This document shows positions 1 to 12,093 of a stretch of 64,000 nt of DNA, piece after piece. The notes below the pieces were generated by a model, which was not told where the DNA came from, did not search any database, and saw only the letters and a list, made by a program, of their open reading frames with translations. The stretch comes from Diprion similis (Eukaryota > Arthropoda > Insecta > Hymenoptera > Diprionidae): NCBI RefSeq assembly GCF_021155765.1, contig NC_060113.1, positions 7,145,001 through 7,209,000 on the forward strand, read 5' to 3'. Made by a program: the position numbers and the translations under genes. Every line of letters starts with the position of its first letter. The stretch's first letter is position 1.

Positions 1-195
1 ATAAAAATCGCAAGGAGCAAGAACCATTTTTGCCATGTTATTCTTATGTAAAGTAGAAAATCGCGATGAGGCACATCTTAAAATTAAAATTAAGAGCTCC
101 CATTTTAACAGGCGCCTTTTTTCGGTATTCTGAACAATATTTTCAGTATATTTTTCAAAAAAAAAATGGTCGATTTTTTTGATACAGTCTAGTAG
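1..195 (+). repeat. Dispersed repeat family A, copy 1
   Basis: Nearly the same sequence as 42378-42577, in the same orientation. The shared core starts ATAAAAATCGCAAGGAGCAA, continues through a CCATTTTTGCCATGTTATTC block and AATCGCGATGAGGCACATCT, diverges in the middle, and ends at a TTTTTTTGATACAGTCTA block. Copy 1 lies in the PP5 intron and is cut by the window edge. It has no ORF; class unknown. Confidence 0.8.
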
Positions 196-410
196 GCAAT
201 TTGGGAATCATTATGAACTTTCGTGTGAATTCTTTCATAACTGGAAGCTAACAGAACATTCGAAAAACAACACCAGTATTTTAAAAAAATTCGGATTCCA
301 CAACTTTTTGGCCTCTACTCGAGATGAAAATTAAACCAATCAAAAACTTGGCCCTGATCGATTTATTTTAATAAAATTCAGTGTTTGTATTTGTGACATT
401 TTAGGCTTAC
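1..410 (-). other. PP5 intron 2 (partial)
   Basis: Non-coding sequence between PP5 exon 2 and the left window edge. Positions 1-195 are a copy of a dispersed repeat also found at 42378-42577 (listed separately). The rest shows no coding signal. Confidence 0.75.
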
Positions 411-1858
411 CCATATCTTCAAGATTAATTGTGTCCGCTATATTTTTCTTATTCTCTTCAACGGAGATTGCTTTTTCGAAAGCTAGTTTCTTCACCATTT
501 TATTGCACTCAGTGAATTTTGTTTTGGCATCCTTGTCGTTTGGTCTAGCTTTTGTTACTGTTTCATAATCCTTGAGAGCAAGCTTGAATTTACCCAGCGA
601 CATGTAAGCCGCTGCTCTTCTGTAATAGCCTTTTACATAGTTTCGGTCTAATTCAATTGCCTTCGAGGCATCTGTCAAGGCATATCCGAAACATTCTGTT
701 TTCAGGTAGGCAAAACTTCTGTTTCCATAATATACAGCGACAGTGGAATCCACTTCTATCGCTTTTGTGTACAATTCTATAGCTCGATTATAATCTTGTT
801 CTGTAAAAGAAATAGATTCATTACCTTACAAAAATTGTTTAATATCAAAAATCCTCAAAGAAAAATATTTTGACCATTAAGACTATGGTGGCTCGACTTT
901 ATTGACATTAGCGAATATAAAATGCAAAGTATAAAAAGTGTTTCGTCGCAGATTTTATATGTACGTTTCTGCAAACTGTTATGAAGTTTTTTTTTAACTA
1001 TTGGTATAAATTTTTTTGTTTCCAACTTTTACTGCAATCAGTGAAATTTCGTTCAAATGATTCTGTCTCATAGTATTAACATCCTTAATCATAAAAAGAT
1101 GGCTTTATTGCACATTAGAATCCTTGTGCGATTGATATCGTAAATTTGTAAATTTTTATTATATTACTTAATTTATGTATAATTTTCATTATATGAGAAA
1201 GATTGGATTTTTAACTCTCGAAATTTGGAAGTCATGCAATCGAGAATCTTTCTTCCCCGGATCAGTGGAAGAGTGAGTGAAATTCTTCAAAGAAATCAAT
1301 GATTGAGATATAAGACGATAATTAAGGTAACATGAACTGTTCGTCCTGAATTTAAGGAAAAGTGAACATAAACTAATTCACGAATAAATGGCTCATTTTT
1401 CTTGTGTAGAATAGGAAAGAGATTTTTTTCATTCAGTTGCATATGAAAAGTGTTGCAGGAAGACATGTGAGAAACCACTTCGATGACATGAACCCTAAAT
1501 TTTCTGGAGCCTAAGTGCAGTTATAAATTCAATATTACAGGTTAAGAATTACTAATGAGATTGTTTGAAAGGAATAGGGAAACGATGAAATGCGAATTTT
1601 AGAACCGCAAACACCAAGTTTGGTTAGTTTGAATGCACGTGACCGATCTTGAAAAATTTGTGAGGATGCAACGAATTCCATGGGAATCGGTCTGGATCGA
1701 TTGATAACGATATTTACCAGTATACGCTGATAAATAGATGAAAATCGTGAATGAAACATACTTTTGAAGTACTCGTTTGCCTCTTCTTTGAACTTTTCGG
1801 CTCTCTTGATATCGTCGGAAGAAGATATTGCTCCAGTTATTTCAGCGTTCTCACTCAT
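411..1858 (-). CDS. PPP5C: Serine/threonine protein phosphatase 5, N-terminal TPR exons (partial)
   Basis: This is the 5' part of protein phosphatase 5, a PPP-family enzyme whose TPR domain binds Hsp90 and autoinhibits the catalytic domain. Exon 1 runs 1858-1762 (start ATG 1856-1858, MSENAEITGAISSSDD...) and ends at an AAAA|GTATGT donor; exon 2 runs 800-411 with a TTTTACAG acceptor and a G|GTAAGC donor. Both joins are phase 1, giving about 162 residues with three TPR repeats: the first spans the exon join (AEKFKEEANEYF, then DYNRAIELYTKAIEV), followed by VAVYYGNRSFAYLKTE and YVKGYYRRAAAYMSLGKF, and the linker helix with NDKDAKTKFTECNK. These are characteristic PP5 sequences. The linker after NLEDM and the whole phosphatase domain must lie left of position 1, so the gene is cut by the window edge, not broken. 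Recognition is from family knowledge; confidence is high. Confidence 0.93.
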
Positions 1859-2044
1859 TTTGTAACGATGTACTGTTATACGATTGAACAAATAATGGAA
1901 AAACTATACTTAAATTATCTTAGAAGACAAGTAATAAATAAGGCATTGAAAGAAAGGGCTGGCTTCTTTTACAAATGCATGTATGATACCTAAAGGCGGG
2001 TCTGCAGCGAAATCTTCGTATACGCGTTCACGAATACGCAGAAA

Positions 2045-2117
2045 ATGAACCAATCGTCATCGTCGTAACACATCGACGAGTCGTCTATAGAAATACAGAA
2101 ATTCGTGATTGGTTCAT
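2045..2117. promoter_or_regulatory. Paired inverted CCAAT boxes upstream of PP5
   Basis: ATGAACCAATC at 2045-2055 and its exact reverse complement at 2107-2117 lie in a CG-rich patch upstream of the PP5 start codon. CCAAT boxes bind NF-Y in animal promoters; the promoter role here is inferred from position only. Confidence 0.4.
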
Positions 2118-4649
2118 GCCTGATCCGCGTTCCGTGTGCTACACCGTCCTACACATTGCGTTCCAACACAATGGTTAATCTGCTATATTTTACCGTGTTA
2201 GTTAAAGCGAGACGAGAAATATAGATTGGAAATTATGACTGATAGCACAAGCTTAATACGTGCGGCGTAAGACGGAAAGGGAATCAGACATGGTAGCCAT
2301 CTTGGTAGGAGGTGTTTGCTGTTTGCGCGCCAATTACAAACCATATTAAAATTACGTCGATGGTATAATATTGCAAATAACTTGACCTAGTTTTAATTTA
2401 TTGTTTTCTTGACGCATTTGTAATAAGTAACATATTTTTGTATTAATAGATACCAGAAACACTTGAAATCTTTCGTATTGGTATAGATTGATTGTAAGTA
2501 GTGTTTGGGTTATATAATATATGTTTGGGGCGAGTAAACTGTGAACTATAAACTGTGGCTGTACACTGTTGTTCACGGTCCTTGATACAAATACTATCAA
2601 TGAAAATTGAAGCATTTGTAATTCGTAAGTCATTTTCAATTTGAAGTATATATAGGCAGTTATAATAGCAATCTATCACACAATACATTTCTATATTTAC
2701 TAGTAGCTGAATATATATTTTAATACATGTTGTCTATCACGGATTTTCGGCTCTATATTCTTGACTGCATTGACTGAGGATATAGTTTTTAATTTCTATA
2801 TGGCGCGCAAACCCGTGCTACTAATGTGGTTGATTTAATCTAGTATCTTATTCACAGTGTATCTTATATACTCTCCAGTTCGTGGCTGATAGTATTTTTT
2901 TCTCTGTCTTACGCACGGCTAAGTTTGTATAATATGAAGAAAAAGTTTATTCGTCAACGCGATCGCATTCATCAGAGTTCAGTGTGAGATAAGAAATAAG
3001 TACAACATTGAAAAATCAACGACGATGCATGCGTGTTTTATCCTAAAATGCAATAACTAACAATTTTTTGGACCGGATTGTACTGGGAAAGACGATCGCC
3101 AATCTCTTTTGTTCTGCGTTCTGAATCAGTGGTCTTACACAAAAGAGGTCTTTCATTGGCTGTTGGTATGCTGGTTCAAAAATGCTAGCAACAAAAATTG
3201 TGTATCAAAAGGCCGCTTCTGGATTTATACATACCGTAGATACGCATGTAATTTGACATGCAACTGCACAATATGAATATGAACATTTCACTCTAGAATC
3301 TTGCCGATGCGTGTCGTTTGAGAATTTCGACCATGTTTGAATTTAATTTTTTTTTCATACTGTAACGTATCATACTTCGTGACATTATTCTTTTCAATTT
3401 GATTTTGATGCCCTTTTACTCTTGGCTTTTTCCACTCAGTCTAATAAACATTGTGTTAAGATCGTTGGTTACCCTTACTATCAAAGTTATGAAATATATC
3501 TCTAGATCAAAGTATCTAAATTAAATCCGGAGAACATTTTCTACTTTAATTTCGGAAAAGTTTCCTTAAAGTTTGCGGTGTGCGCAAATCTTGTCACTCC
3601 AATACCTTCCGTAACATTAGAACTGCAGTTTTCGCAATATTCCAGATCATTTGAAATGCTGATTAAATTTCTTCCGGGAGATTAAAAATAAAATACCAAT
3701 AAAAACTTCTATAAGATTTAAAATCAGTATACATATTATGAAAAAATTGTTTTCATTTAAAGCTGTGAAATAAATTGAAGTCTACCCCATATTATACCTG
3801 CATAAGTATAAGATACACCGGTTTGAATACCATATTTGCACTCTTTCCAAACTTGAAAGGTTCTTCTCTCTCACAAACTCTATTTACCAGTTTTTAAATA
3901 ATTAATCACCGAATAAAGTAATTACCAAATTCATTATTTTTAATTTGGGTATTTTTGTCAAAGATCATAATGTTCCATCCAACAAATTGATCTGTGGAGA
4001 CAGAAATGAATTCTTACAAGAATATATATATATATATATAGGTATAAGATATGTATAAATATTTTGTTAGGATAAGAAATTATAAGATGTACAGACTTCT
4101 TATAAAATATTGTGTACTGAAATATAAAATGTGTATTCCTTGGGTCTGAAGGCATTCAATTTTCAAGGCCACATTAGCAATTACGATTTATCAAGCGTTG
4201 TTAAAATATTAGTAAACTTGTACTTGGAATAAACCACGTAATCGACTTTTCTTACCGTTTATCTCATGCCCGACCATCTTTTTATGAACCAATCCGAGCC
4301 GTTTCAACTATGACGTATAGGTATACAATATACGTAGGTATATACCATGTCACACATAGTGAGATCTGTGTATTCAAGATAATTAGCAGTTTCTCAATGT
4401 ATTGTTCTTACATCACCACAGAAGTTGAAGCTAGCAAGTTTCGCTTTTGCACGATTACGTAGTAACAAGTGTTATATTCAATGTTTCTTGAAATTTTTTT
4501 GGAATATCGCGATCTTCAATATTGCGAATTGAGTATATTTTTTTCAAGCAATCAGCAGCCAAATGTTTGAGTTTCTAATTTTTTTCCGTGGCTACCGTTC
4601 TACGACATCGTCATGGTTCGAAATGTTTCCTTCATATAATCACACGCAG

Positions 4650-4667
4650 GGTGTAAAATTTTACACC
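4650..4667. repeat. Perfect 18 bp palindrome
   Basis: GGTGTAAAATTTTACACC reads the same on both strands and is flanked by near-identical direct repeats (ATATAATCAC on the left, GTATAATCAC on the right). It lies about 600 bp upstream of the tetraspanin start codon. It could be a transcription-factor site or a very short element remnant. Confidence 0.6.
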
Positions 4668-5048
4668 GTGTATAATCACGAGGCTGTGCCTGAATATCGT
4701 ATAACATAAGTGCGTTTATTACCAGTCGGAAGTCGTATATAAGAAAAGTTGCGCGAACTGAAGTGGACGATAGTTCACCTTTCCGTTCTTGACAGTGACA
4801 CACGTCTGCCGATCGATTGCGATATGCCTATATGCCTGCCTATAAGTATATAGTCTAGCTGCTAAATGATATAAATCAGGGGAATTCCATTTATTGCATT
4901 TCTCTTTTATTCAGTGTCATAATCGGATGACCATATTGTGTAAACTGGATCTCACCACCGATTACTCTCCACCTGCATTACATAAAAATTCGACACTTTT
5001 CTACTATAACCGAGTATACGGCATTGATTTAAAATTATTCGTGCATTT

Positions 5049-5082
<34 letters not shown>

Positions 5083-5273
5083 CAGTAGATAGCAGCGCAC
5101 CTGACTCGACACTTAAGCCATGCACGATCGCCATTAACAGTTCGCGACTTGAAACATCCACACGCTTATACAGTGCGAGGAAGTACAGCAACGATCGGGA
5201 ATAAATAACCAAGTGCAACAGCGGATTTATATTGTCGTCGGAAACAGCAAGGACAATACTAAACTCTCCAATT

Positions 5274-8200
5274 ATGGCCGCAACGCATCTCGACGTCGGT
5301 CTACGATGTATCAAGTACCTGCTTTGTGCAGTAAACGCACTTTTCGTGGTCTGTATCGCTGTAGTATATAACACACTTTACTTAATTGTAAGGCTTCCGT
5401 GCACACAGAGTTACATCATTACCGCAGCCTTAATTAATTCAAAATTATTGGAGAGACTTACAGAAATTTGCACAAATTCATTCCATAATCCCAAAAGAAT
5501 TCATACAATGTTTTTGATACTTATCAATATTCTTTTTTCAAATTAACTTTAAACTTCTCAACATGTTCCTCGCACTTTGTCCACGTGTATGGATCATCTT
5601 GACCTTGCGAAAGGAACGAGAGACATATTTTTATCGATATAAGCTATTCGCAATGTAATATTCGCTTGTGGATTTTTTCATTTGTTTTCGCAAATGTTTC
5701 AACCTTTGGACTGCATATTTTTCTAACCGGTAATTATCTGTCGAGCTATGATTCGATGCAATCGGAGCTGCATCAGACCAATTAATGTCAAACGGTGAAT
5801 TATTTCTTTGATTCATTGCAACGGTTCTGCAACAGCAAACTTGGTATATAGTGAAAATTAATGCACGCAATTGGATTAAAGTTGACTCAATGACTCACAA
5901 TTCAATTATACGATCGTGACAAACTTCGTTACATGTACTAGCCTAGATTACACTCCTTCTTATCAACAGTACGGATAAAGTTAGTCGCTTTTTATTCGGC
6001 TGCGTCATGAATAGCTGTTACAAGCAATCGTTGAGGAAATCGTTGTACTATGAAATACCTTACAAGTTTTACGAATACTGTAGGTACACGCGTATTTGTC
6101 TATAACGTATGAACAGGTGTAGATATACAGCAGTTTCATGAAACTCTTCAACAATGTCCAAATCATTTTTTTATCTTCTACGTCACTCGTTTCACGCGCA
6201 AACTCTGTGATGAAATAATCATTTTCACTAGAACGCATTTCATTTTGGTGGTATACCTGTAATGCGTCATGCTGATATTGATGTATTACCTGATATCTCT
6301 TACTATCAATGCGTCGATTTAATATTACAGCGTTGTTTAACGTAGTTTTTAAACTTAGGGTTTACGCATACTGATCGAAATCGACTATGATTTGCAGCGG
6401 TTCGATGCATCGAAAAAATTGACAGTTATTTGAAAAAAGCATTTCTTACTGTTTTAATATGACGTAAGTTAGACGAAATTTTGACTATTCATTAATAGAA
6501 ACTTTTTATTCATTATTTTATGTATTTATTATGATTATTATTCATTTATTATTTATATTACTTTAATCTTCGTCACTTTTAGCTTTGCCGTGGAAAAAAC
6601 TGTTACGATTGGAATGATTCGTCAAAATAATGACGTGATAAGATTGTTGAGACCCTGTATATTGAATATATTGATTAGTTGAAATTAATTCGAATACGAA
6701 ATATCACTTATCTTAAAATAAAGTTCACGTGTTTCTTACGAGCTTAAGAAGGAAATATATGTATAAGCAGAGGACAGTATAGAAACTACACATATGGTTA
6801 CTACTAAGAGTGTGTAACAGTTACATGAGTAACAGATAATAAGTGATCAGCAAGATGCGGACGACGTATGGCTGATCGGTTAGACGTAACACAGTTCTGT
6901 TCATTCGATGGAAATAATTTTTCTACATTATTATTCGTTAAATTATTCACGAAAATGTGTTCACTTTTTAAAAATACAAAGTCACTCAAAAGACACGGAA
7001 AGTAAGTATGGTGCGGTTGTAACTTAGATAACCACACTTGATATATTCCGTGTGTGGTTTCGTCACAAAGGAAATTCACCAGTTTCATATGAAATTTTTC
7101 TACATTGCAAATAAAATCGCCTGTTGACAGCAGGTCAATTTTTGGCAACGATAGACGTTGGGGTGCTTGATGTCCCACGTGGTACGGTACCTGCTTGAAA
7201 ATCTCGACACTGTTCAGTTATTATATTAGTTCAGCAGAAAATTTAGCTACCAGTCTTTACTGCAATGCGCAGAAATGAGAAACGATTTTTTTCATGACGA
7301 CAGAACTGATGTTTTATAAATTATCACTTCTTCTCGCATAAAATAAGACATATCGATTACACAGGTCAACAAGAACAAAAAACCATTTTTTTTTAGTTCG
7401 TTATTAATTAAATAAATTTTGAATCTAAACATCGAATAATAACAAAAATCTTCATTTATTACTTTTGTCTATTTACGTTGATAAATAAGTCCTTAAGTTT
7501 TTGGTTAATATATAGCTATAATATGAGTGCCTATATATACAGAAGAACAAGGAAAACGTTTTCACCGAGATGTGACGGACTTTGAATGACGTTATCAGGT
7601 GCAGTAAAAGAGAGCATGATAGGAGATTACGTTTGGAGTTCGATACGAGAACACACAAACATAGAAGAAGTGCGAAAAATATTAATTTTTGAACTTTGTT
7701 TATCAGTCATTTTACATTTGTAGTTTATCGTTAATTATATTGTTTTTGAATAATAGTGATTTAAATGCGAAACTAAAGTTTGTTTCATTGTTATTTACAA
7801 TAAATGTTTGAAAAAATAGGTAAATTTTCTTAAAATCAGAAATATCCTTCTGGTTTCTACAAAAGCAAACTTTATCTATTGCAAAAAAAATTTCCTCCAT
7901 TAGTTACGTGGAAGAAATAAAAATTTGACATCTAGAACACAGACTTAAAATTCGTGTTCACCGGTGTATCGCAGACTCATCAAAAACTTTATACATTATC
8001 GCCACGTGAAAATACAGTCTTCTTGAATAAAAAAATCCAATATTGACTTGTCACTAAGGCTGAAAACCTGTAGGTCGCGTTTTTTCACGTGTTGCGTGCA
8101 ACTAAAAATTTCGCTGACAACGCAGTACACATGGAGTTGTATGCTATACTCATTAAAATCTAATCACCTGCGATTTTTTTTCTGTAGGTGTATTGTACTA

Positions 8201-10819
8201 CGTAAGAAAACTTGTGTCAATTTTTTCTTTGAATTATGGCAATAAATCGTACTTAACGCCTCGTAAGAGAAATTTTTTTTTCAAAGATCAATGCGGCAGA
8301 CACGCGAAATAAAAAATTATTCAATAATCGCTGTTGATCAGAGTCGATTGCCACCGTTCGATTTTGATCGGTGTACGTAGACCATTATATTATTTCAAAT
8401 GTTTTCATTGTATATACATGTAATACGTTTTTTGTTGTCTCAAGATATAAATATCTGTAACCATGTGTATTATCAGCGCAAGCAACAATCGGACGATAAG
8501 ATGTATAAGCCAAAGAGTATAACCACATTTCAGATATACCATACGGTTACACATACCTATACCGGTACCCTGATTCTGACTTATTTTTCATTCGTATCAT
8601 GAAAGCGATGATAAGCGCGATCTATACCAATCAGAAGGCAGCTTTAAACGGAAAATCTTCTCTTCACGAGTGAAAAACAAGTCAGAATCAGGGTCCAGGA
8701 GGGCTATCATGTAAGACCGTGATTTTACTATTCAGACTTCACATTTCCCATCATCGAAGCATTCTAATTGTTTTGCAAAATTTAGTCAACTAATCAGGAT
8801 GCAGGAATGGTGGGAAATATGAAAATGTGAAATATGAAAAGTTACATGATAGCCCCCCCCCCCTCAGGTGATTATATGAAAACGTATCACACCACTCGCC
8901 AACCAGCAGGAACCAAATTCTGACTTATTTTTCTTATCTGAACCAATCAGAAGGCGTCTTTAAACGGCAAATTTTCTTTTCAGAAGTGAAAAATAAGTCA
9001 GAATCAGGGCACAGGACAGAATTAATTTCTTGTGGTTTGTAATTTGGGTTGCCTACTTGCAGGCGGGTGGTGTGATTCGTTTCCACATAATATCCCGATA
9101 TGCATAACTATTAGCTTGCAAATGGACATGAAACATTATAAGCTGCGAATACCGATTACTGTGATCGAAAATATCTACAATCTACATGGCGCTGATCAGT
9201 TTCTAAAATAATGATTCGACTGATATGAGGATAATTTTCTAAGGATTAATTTTCCGGATAGCTAACAGGGGTGATGATCATCTCGATTGCCACAACGATT
9301 TATGCCGTTTACGAAGACTTTTCGCACTTCCTTGATCCGACTTACTTCTCACCGGCAACTCTTCTCATGGTCGTCGGTGTGTTGATCTTCGTCATTGCCT
9401 TCATGGGATGCTGCGGTGCGCTCAAAGAGAGCACTTGCATGGTCTTAGTGGTAAGATTCAAGATTGATCGTTATTTATAAAAAAATTTCTGGTTACTTTA
9501 TGAGATAAAAAGTTAAAACATATGTTTATTATCTTATAACTCCCACTTGCGGTGTAGTTTGCAGTGTCGATGTCTTTGGTGCTGATATTGGAAGCGTCCG
9601 CTGCGGTAGCTGCTTACTTTTTACAAGATGGAGTGAAAGATGTGCTTTCAGACTTAATTGACTCCAACATACAGCAGTACGAGAACAACCAGGAGGCTGC
9701 TTTCGCCGTCAACTTCTTGCAGTCGAAGGTTTGGAAAATACATAAAATTATTTCAAATTAAATTTAAAATCTTTCATAGCTGGCGGGTAAATCAAACATT
9801 CGAATAAATTTAATACAGCCGTCTATGAATTACTTATGATTTTATTTCGATTATGCAATGATTTGCAGCAGTCGTTAGTTATCAAGTTCAATTTCATTTC
9901 AAGTAGACCTCCAGCCAAAAATGTTTCAGTCACTATTATTGTCCTTAGACGAATATTAGGAACTCAGAATTTGTATGCTATAGAAATTCACTCGTACTTG
10001 TGTACGTATATTGCCTATTTTAAGGGTTCACTTTTGAACATCATGGCTTCGAATTATGAGGATGAATTTAGTAGCGTTATTTTAGTGACGTACAATGACC
10101 GAAATTCAGTAAACTACGACAAAAAAAAACATGCTCTTATTTTGAAAAGCTATTTCCAACAAAGTATCATTCTAAAATAGAGAAATAACCAGTTTTTCAC
10201 CAATGCTTCGTCATGTTAACGTTACTAATCTCAGCCTCATTTCCAATTTTACAGCTTCATTGCTGCGGATACGAAAGTTACAAAGACTGGGATGGAGTGC
10301 TTGCAACCGACGAGAACGACATGGGGGTACCAAATTCCTGTTGCTCGTGGTACACCGCAGCTGATGATTACTACAACGTGACTATGTGCGCCAGCGTTTA
10401 CGAGGAAGGCTGCATAAGCCGCATGGCTGTGATTATTCACAGGAGTGCATTGTACTTGGGTACCGGTGCGATCGCAATCGCTATGATTCAGGTGAGCCTC
10501 GTAACGATTATTAGTTATATATAGATCATCGCCACTTTGTCATGAGAAATCTATTCTCATTATAAGCGACTTTCTCACGTATTATTTATTAATTTTTGCC
10601 AATACGCAGATGACGGGAATAATGTTCGCCTGCATGCTTGGTCGCTCGATCCGAAGACAGAAGGTGGAGATAGAGAGACGTCGTTGGGAAGTACGCGAGA
10701 GTTTGGTGAACGGTTACCAGCAAATTGGAAAGGCAGATCCGGCCTCTACCTTCCCTGTAATTTACATGAAATCCCCAGATTTCCCCCTGAAACACCCTTA
10801 CGATAATGCCAATGCTTAG
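5274..10819 (+). CDS. Tetraspanin, complete, five exons, 292 residues
   Basis: Tetraspanins are four-pass membrane proteins that organise partner receptors and adhesion molecules in microdomains. Exons: 5274-5352, 9269-9450, 9558-9728, 10255-10491, 10610-10819, all with GT-AG borders and consistent phases (879 nt including the stop). The start MAATHLDVGLRCIKYLL has the family's N-terminal basic KYLL signature. TM1 is about residues 12-38; TM2 and TM3 lie in exons 2 and 3, with GCCGALKE just after TM2. The large extracellular loop carries the diagnostic CCG (147-149), then PNSCCSW and two further cysteines (TMCASVYEEGC), six in all. TM4 is GAIAIAMIQMTGIMFACML, followed by a basic cytoplasmic tail. 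AATAAA at 10886-10891 is a likely polyadenylation signal. The TM1 join (t|gg, Trp27) across the 3.9 kb first intron is the least certain border. The subfamily is not assigned. Confidence 0.93.
7440..7937 (+). repeat. Dispersed repeat family D, copy 1
   Basis: Blocks here recur in the same order at 45505-45950 in the nemo intron: a TTTACGTTGATAAATAA block (near 7473 and 45550) and an AATAAATGTTTGAA ... TTTCTTAAAAT ... CTGGTTT ... ACAAAAG block (near 7800-7865 and 45818-45890). The copy ends with GACATCTAGAAC, the inverse of GTTCTAGATGTC at about 45595. Diverged and without an ORF, so probably an old non-autonomous element. Confidence 0.55.
8568..8693. mobile_element. Small palindromic element, family B copy 1
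   Basis: Bounded by CCCTGATTCTGACTTATTTT on the left and the inverse TCAGAATCAGGG on the right. It contains a CCAATCAGAAGGC core and a TTTAAACGG block that recur in the copy at 8913-9009. About 126 bp with no ORF, as expected of a MITE; superfamily unknown. Confidence 0.7.
8701..8855. mobile_element. Small palindromic element, family C
   Basis: Terminal inverted repeats GGGCTATCATGTAA (8701-8714) and TTACATGATAGCCC (8842-8855), with inner arms also complementary (CACATTTCCCATCAT against ATGGTGGGAAATATG). It lies between the two family B copies and runs into a C homopolymer on its right. No ORF. Confidence 0.7.
8913..9009. mobile_element. Small palindromic element, family B copy 2
   Basis: Shares ATTCTGACTTATTTTTC, AACCAATCAGAAGGC, TTTAAACGG and the terminal AAGTCAGAATCAGGG with copy 1, in the same orientation. 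About 97 bp; the extra segment near the left end of copy 1 is absent. No ORF. Confidence 0.7.
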
Positions 10820-12093
10820 TCGGCGCGTTATTTTTTATCGCCAAAATTATGTTTATCAACTTCGACACTTATATAGAGCAAATATAATAAATTACACCTT
10901 TATCCAGTCACTCTGAAGCTGCAAATTAATATTCAATGCACGATGCAGATCAATTCAATAACGGATTTGCATTGAAAACAAAAGAGAGATGTATATGTAA
11001 AATGTGAATGGGATGCAGGTGAGCAAAAAGAAACAATATTTTCAAAATTCAAACTTTTCGTGTTTTAGGTATATTTTCTATTTTTTAGAGAATATAATAT
11101 GTGTATCTAGATTTAAGGGGGATTCAAAGCTTCGTGTCACAGGTACGATTTGCGATCCGAAATTCAAATGCTGATACTTTTTGGTTTAGTTAGTTTAGTC
11201 TTGTTGAAAAACTAAGAAAAAAAAAATTAAACATTCAAGAAATCCGCATTCTCTGAACATTTGACGTATCGGCACAGCTAAAAAGGAAGTCACTGCTCTA
11301 CTTTAACTTACAGCAGAATTTTTCTCCTCCACAAGGCAACAATCGTAACATCCAGTTACACATGTACTTGTGCAATTTTTATATAACTTTGTAAATACGA
11401 GCAAAATTATTTACGTTACGTCGATTTCACCATAGTAGAAACAATATCCGTAATTTTAGCGCTAACGAGGTGCAATTACTATTGAGAAAGGCTAGGTGTA
11501 GCGTTTAAGTTGACTTTATAAATAACAGATATTAAAAGAGTATATATGTGTGTATATATACACAGAGGTATAAAGAAACATTTATTGCATTATTGATACT
11601 AATGTTTAAAACGGGTTTGCAAATTTATGAATGTGATTTACCCGACAATTTATAAATATAACTGATATTTATACTATGATATACATGTATGTATACAAAA
11701 TATTGTAAAAAAATTAGAATAAATTGTAATTACACCGATACCTATGACTATTCGTCAAAACAATTTCTTACATGACCACTTAATCGGACAGGCGCAATAA
11801 ATCAATTGTACAATATTCAAAGGAAAAATAATCATAATAATACCGATATACCTTGACCTGATAAATTTAAAAAAATTTACAAACATTTTGGCAATGAGAA
11901 AATTGGTGACGTTGTGGCTTTCTCACAACATTCGACAGTCGATATTTTAATATCCAACTAGAATGATTCAAAATTGAAAAAGGTGACTAATCTTCAAGCT
12001 ATGATTAACATGAATGTAAAATTCACTTTATCTACAATTAACCATTTATAAAATGACCTAATAACTTACGATACAATATAACAGTGATTTCCA
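10820..12093. other. Intergenic region between convergent tetraspanin and ALKBH4
   Basis: Holds both 3' ends: the tetraspanin polyadenylation signal at 10886-10891, and the 3'UTR of minus-strand ALKBH4, whose polyadenylation site I could not fix. AT-rich, with no further coding signal or recognised RNA. Confidence 0.7.

Larger units (their letters stand above)
1859..4890. other. Intergenic region between PP5 and the tetraspanin
   Basis: Divergent gene pair: PP5 reads left and the tetraspanin reads right, so both promoters should lie here. Two CCAAT boxes in opposite orientation (2045-2055 ATGAACCAATC and 2107-2117 GATTGGTTCAT) sit about 190-260 bp upstream of the PP5 start and are plausible promoter elements. 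A perfect 18 bp palindrome is at 4650-4667. Short ORFs here (for example 2352-2639) look like chance. No tRNA or other RNA gene was recognised. Confidence 0.6.
5353..9268 (+). other. Tetraspanin intron 1
   Basis: A 3.9 kb intron between the first coding exon (donor t|GTATCG) and exon 2 (acceptor CTAACAG). It holds three small palindromic elements at 8568-9009, a segment of dispersed repeat family D at 7440-7937, and an unrecognised minus-strand ORF of 124 codons at 6804-7178. The remainder is AT-rich without coding signal. Confidence 0.8.
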
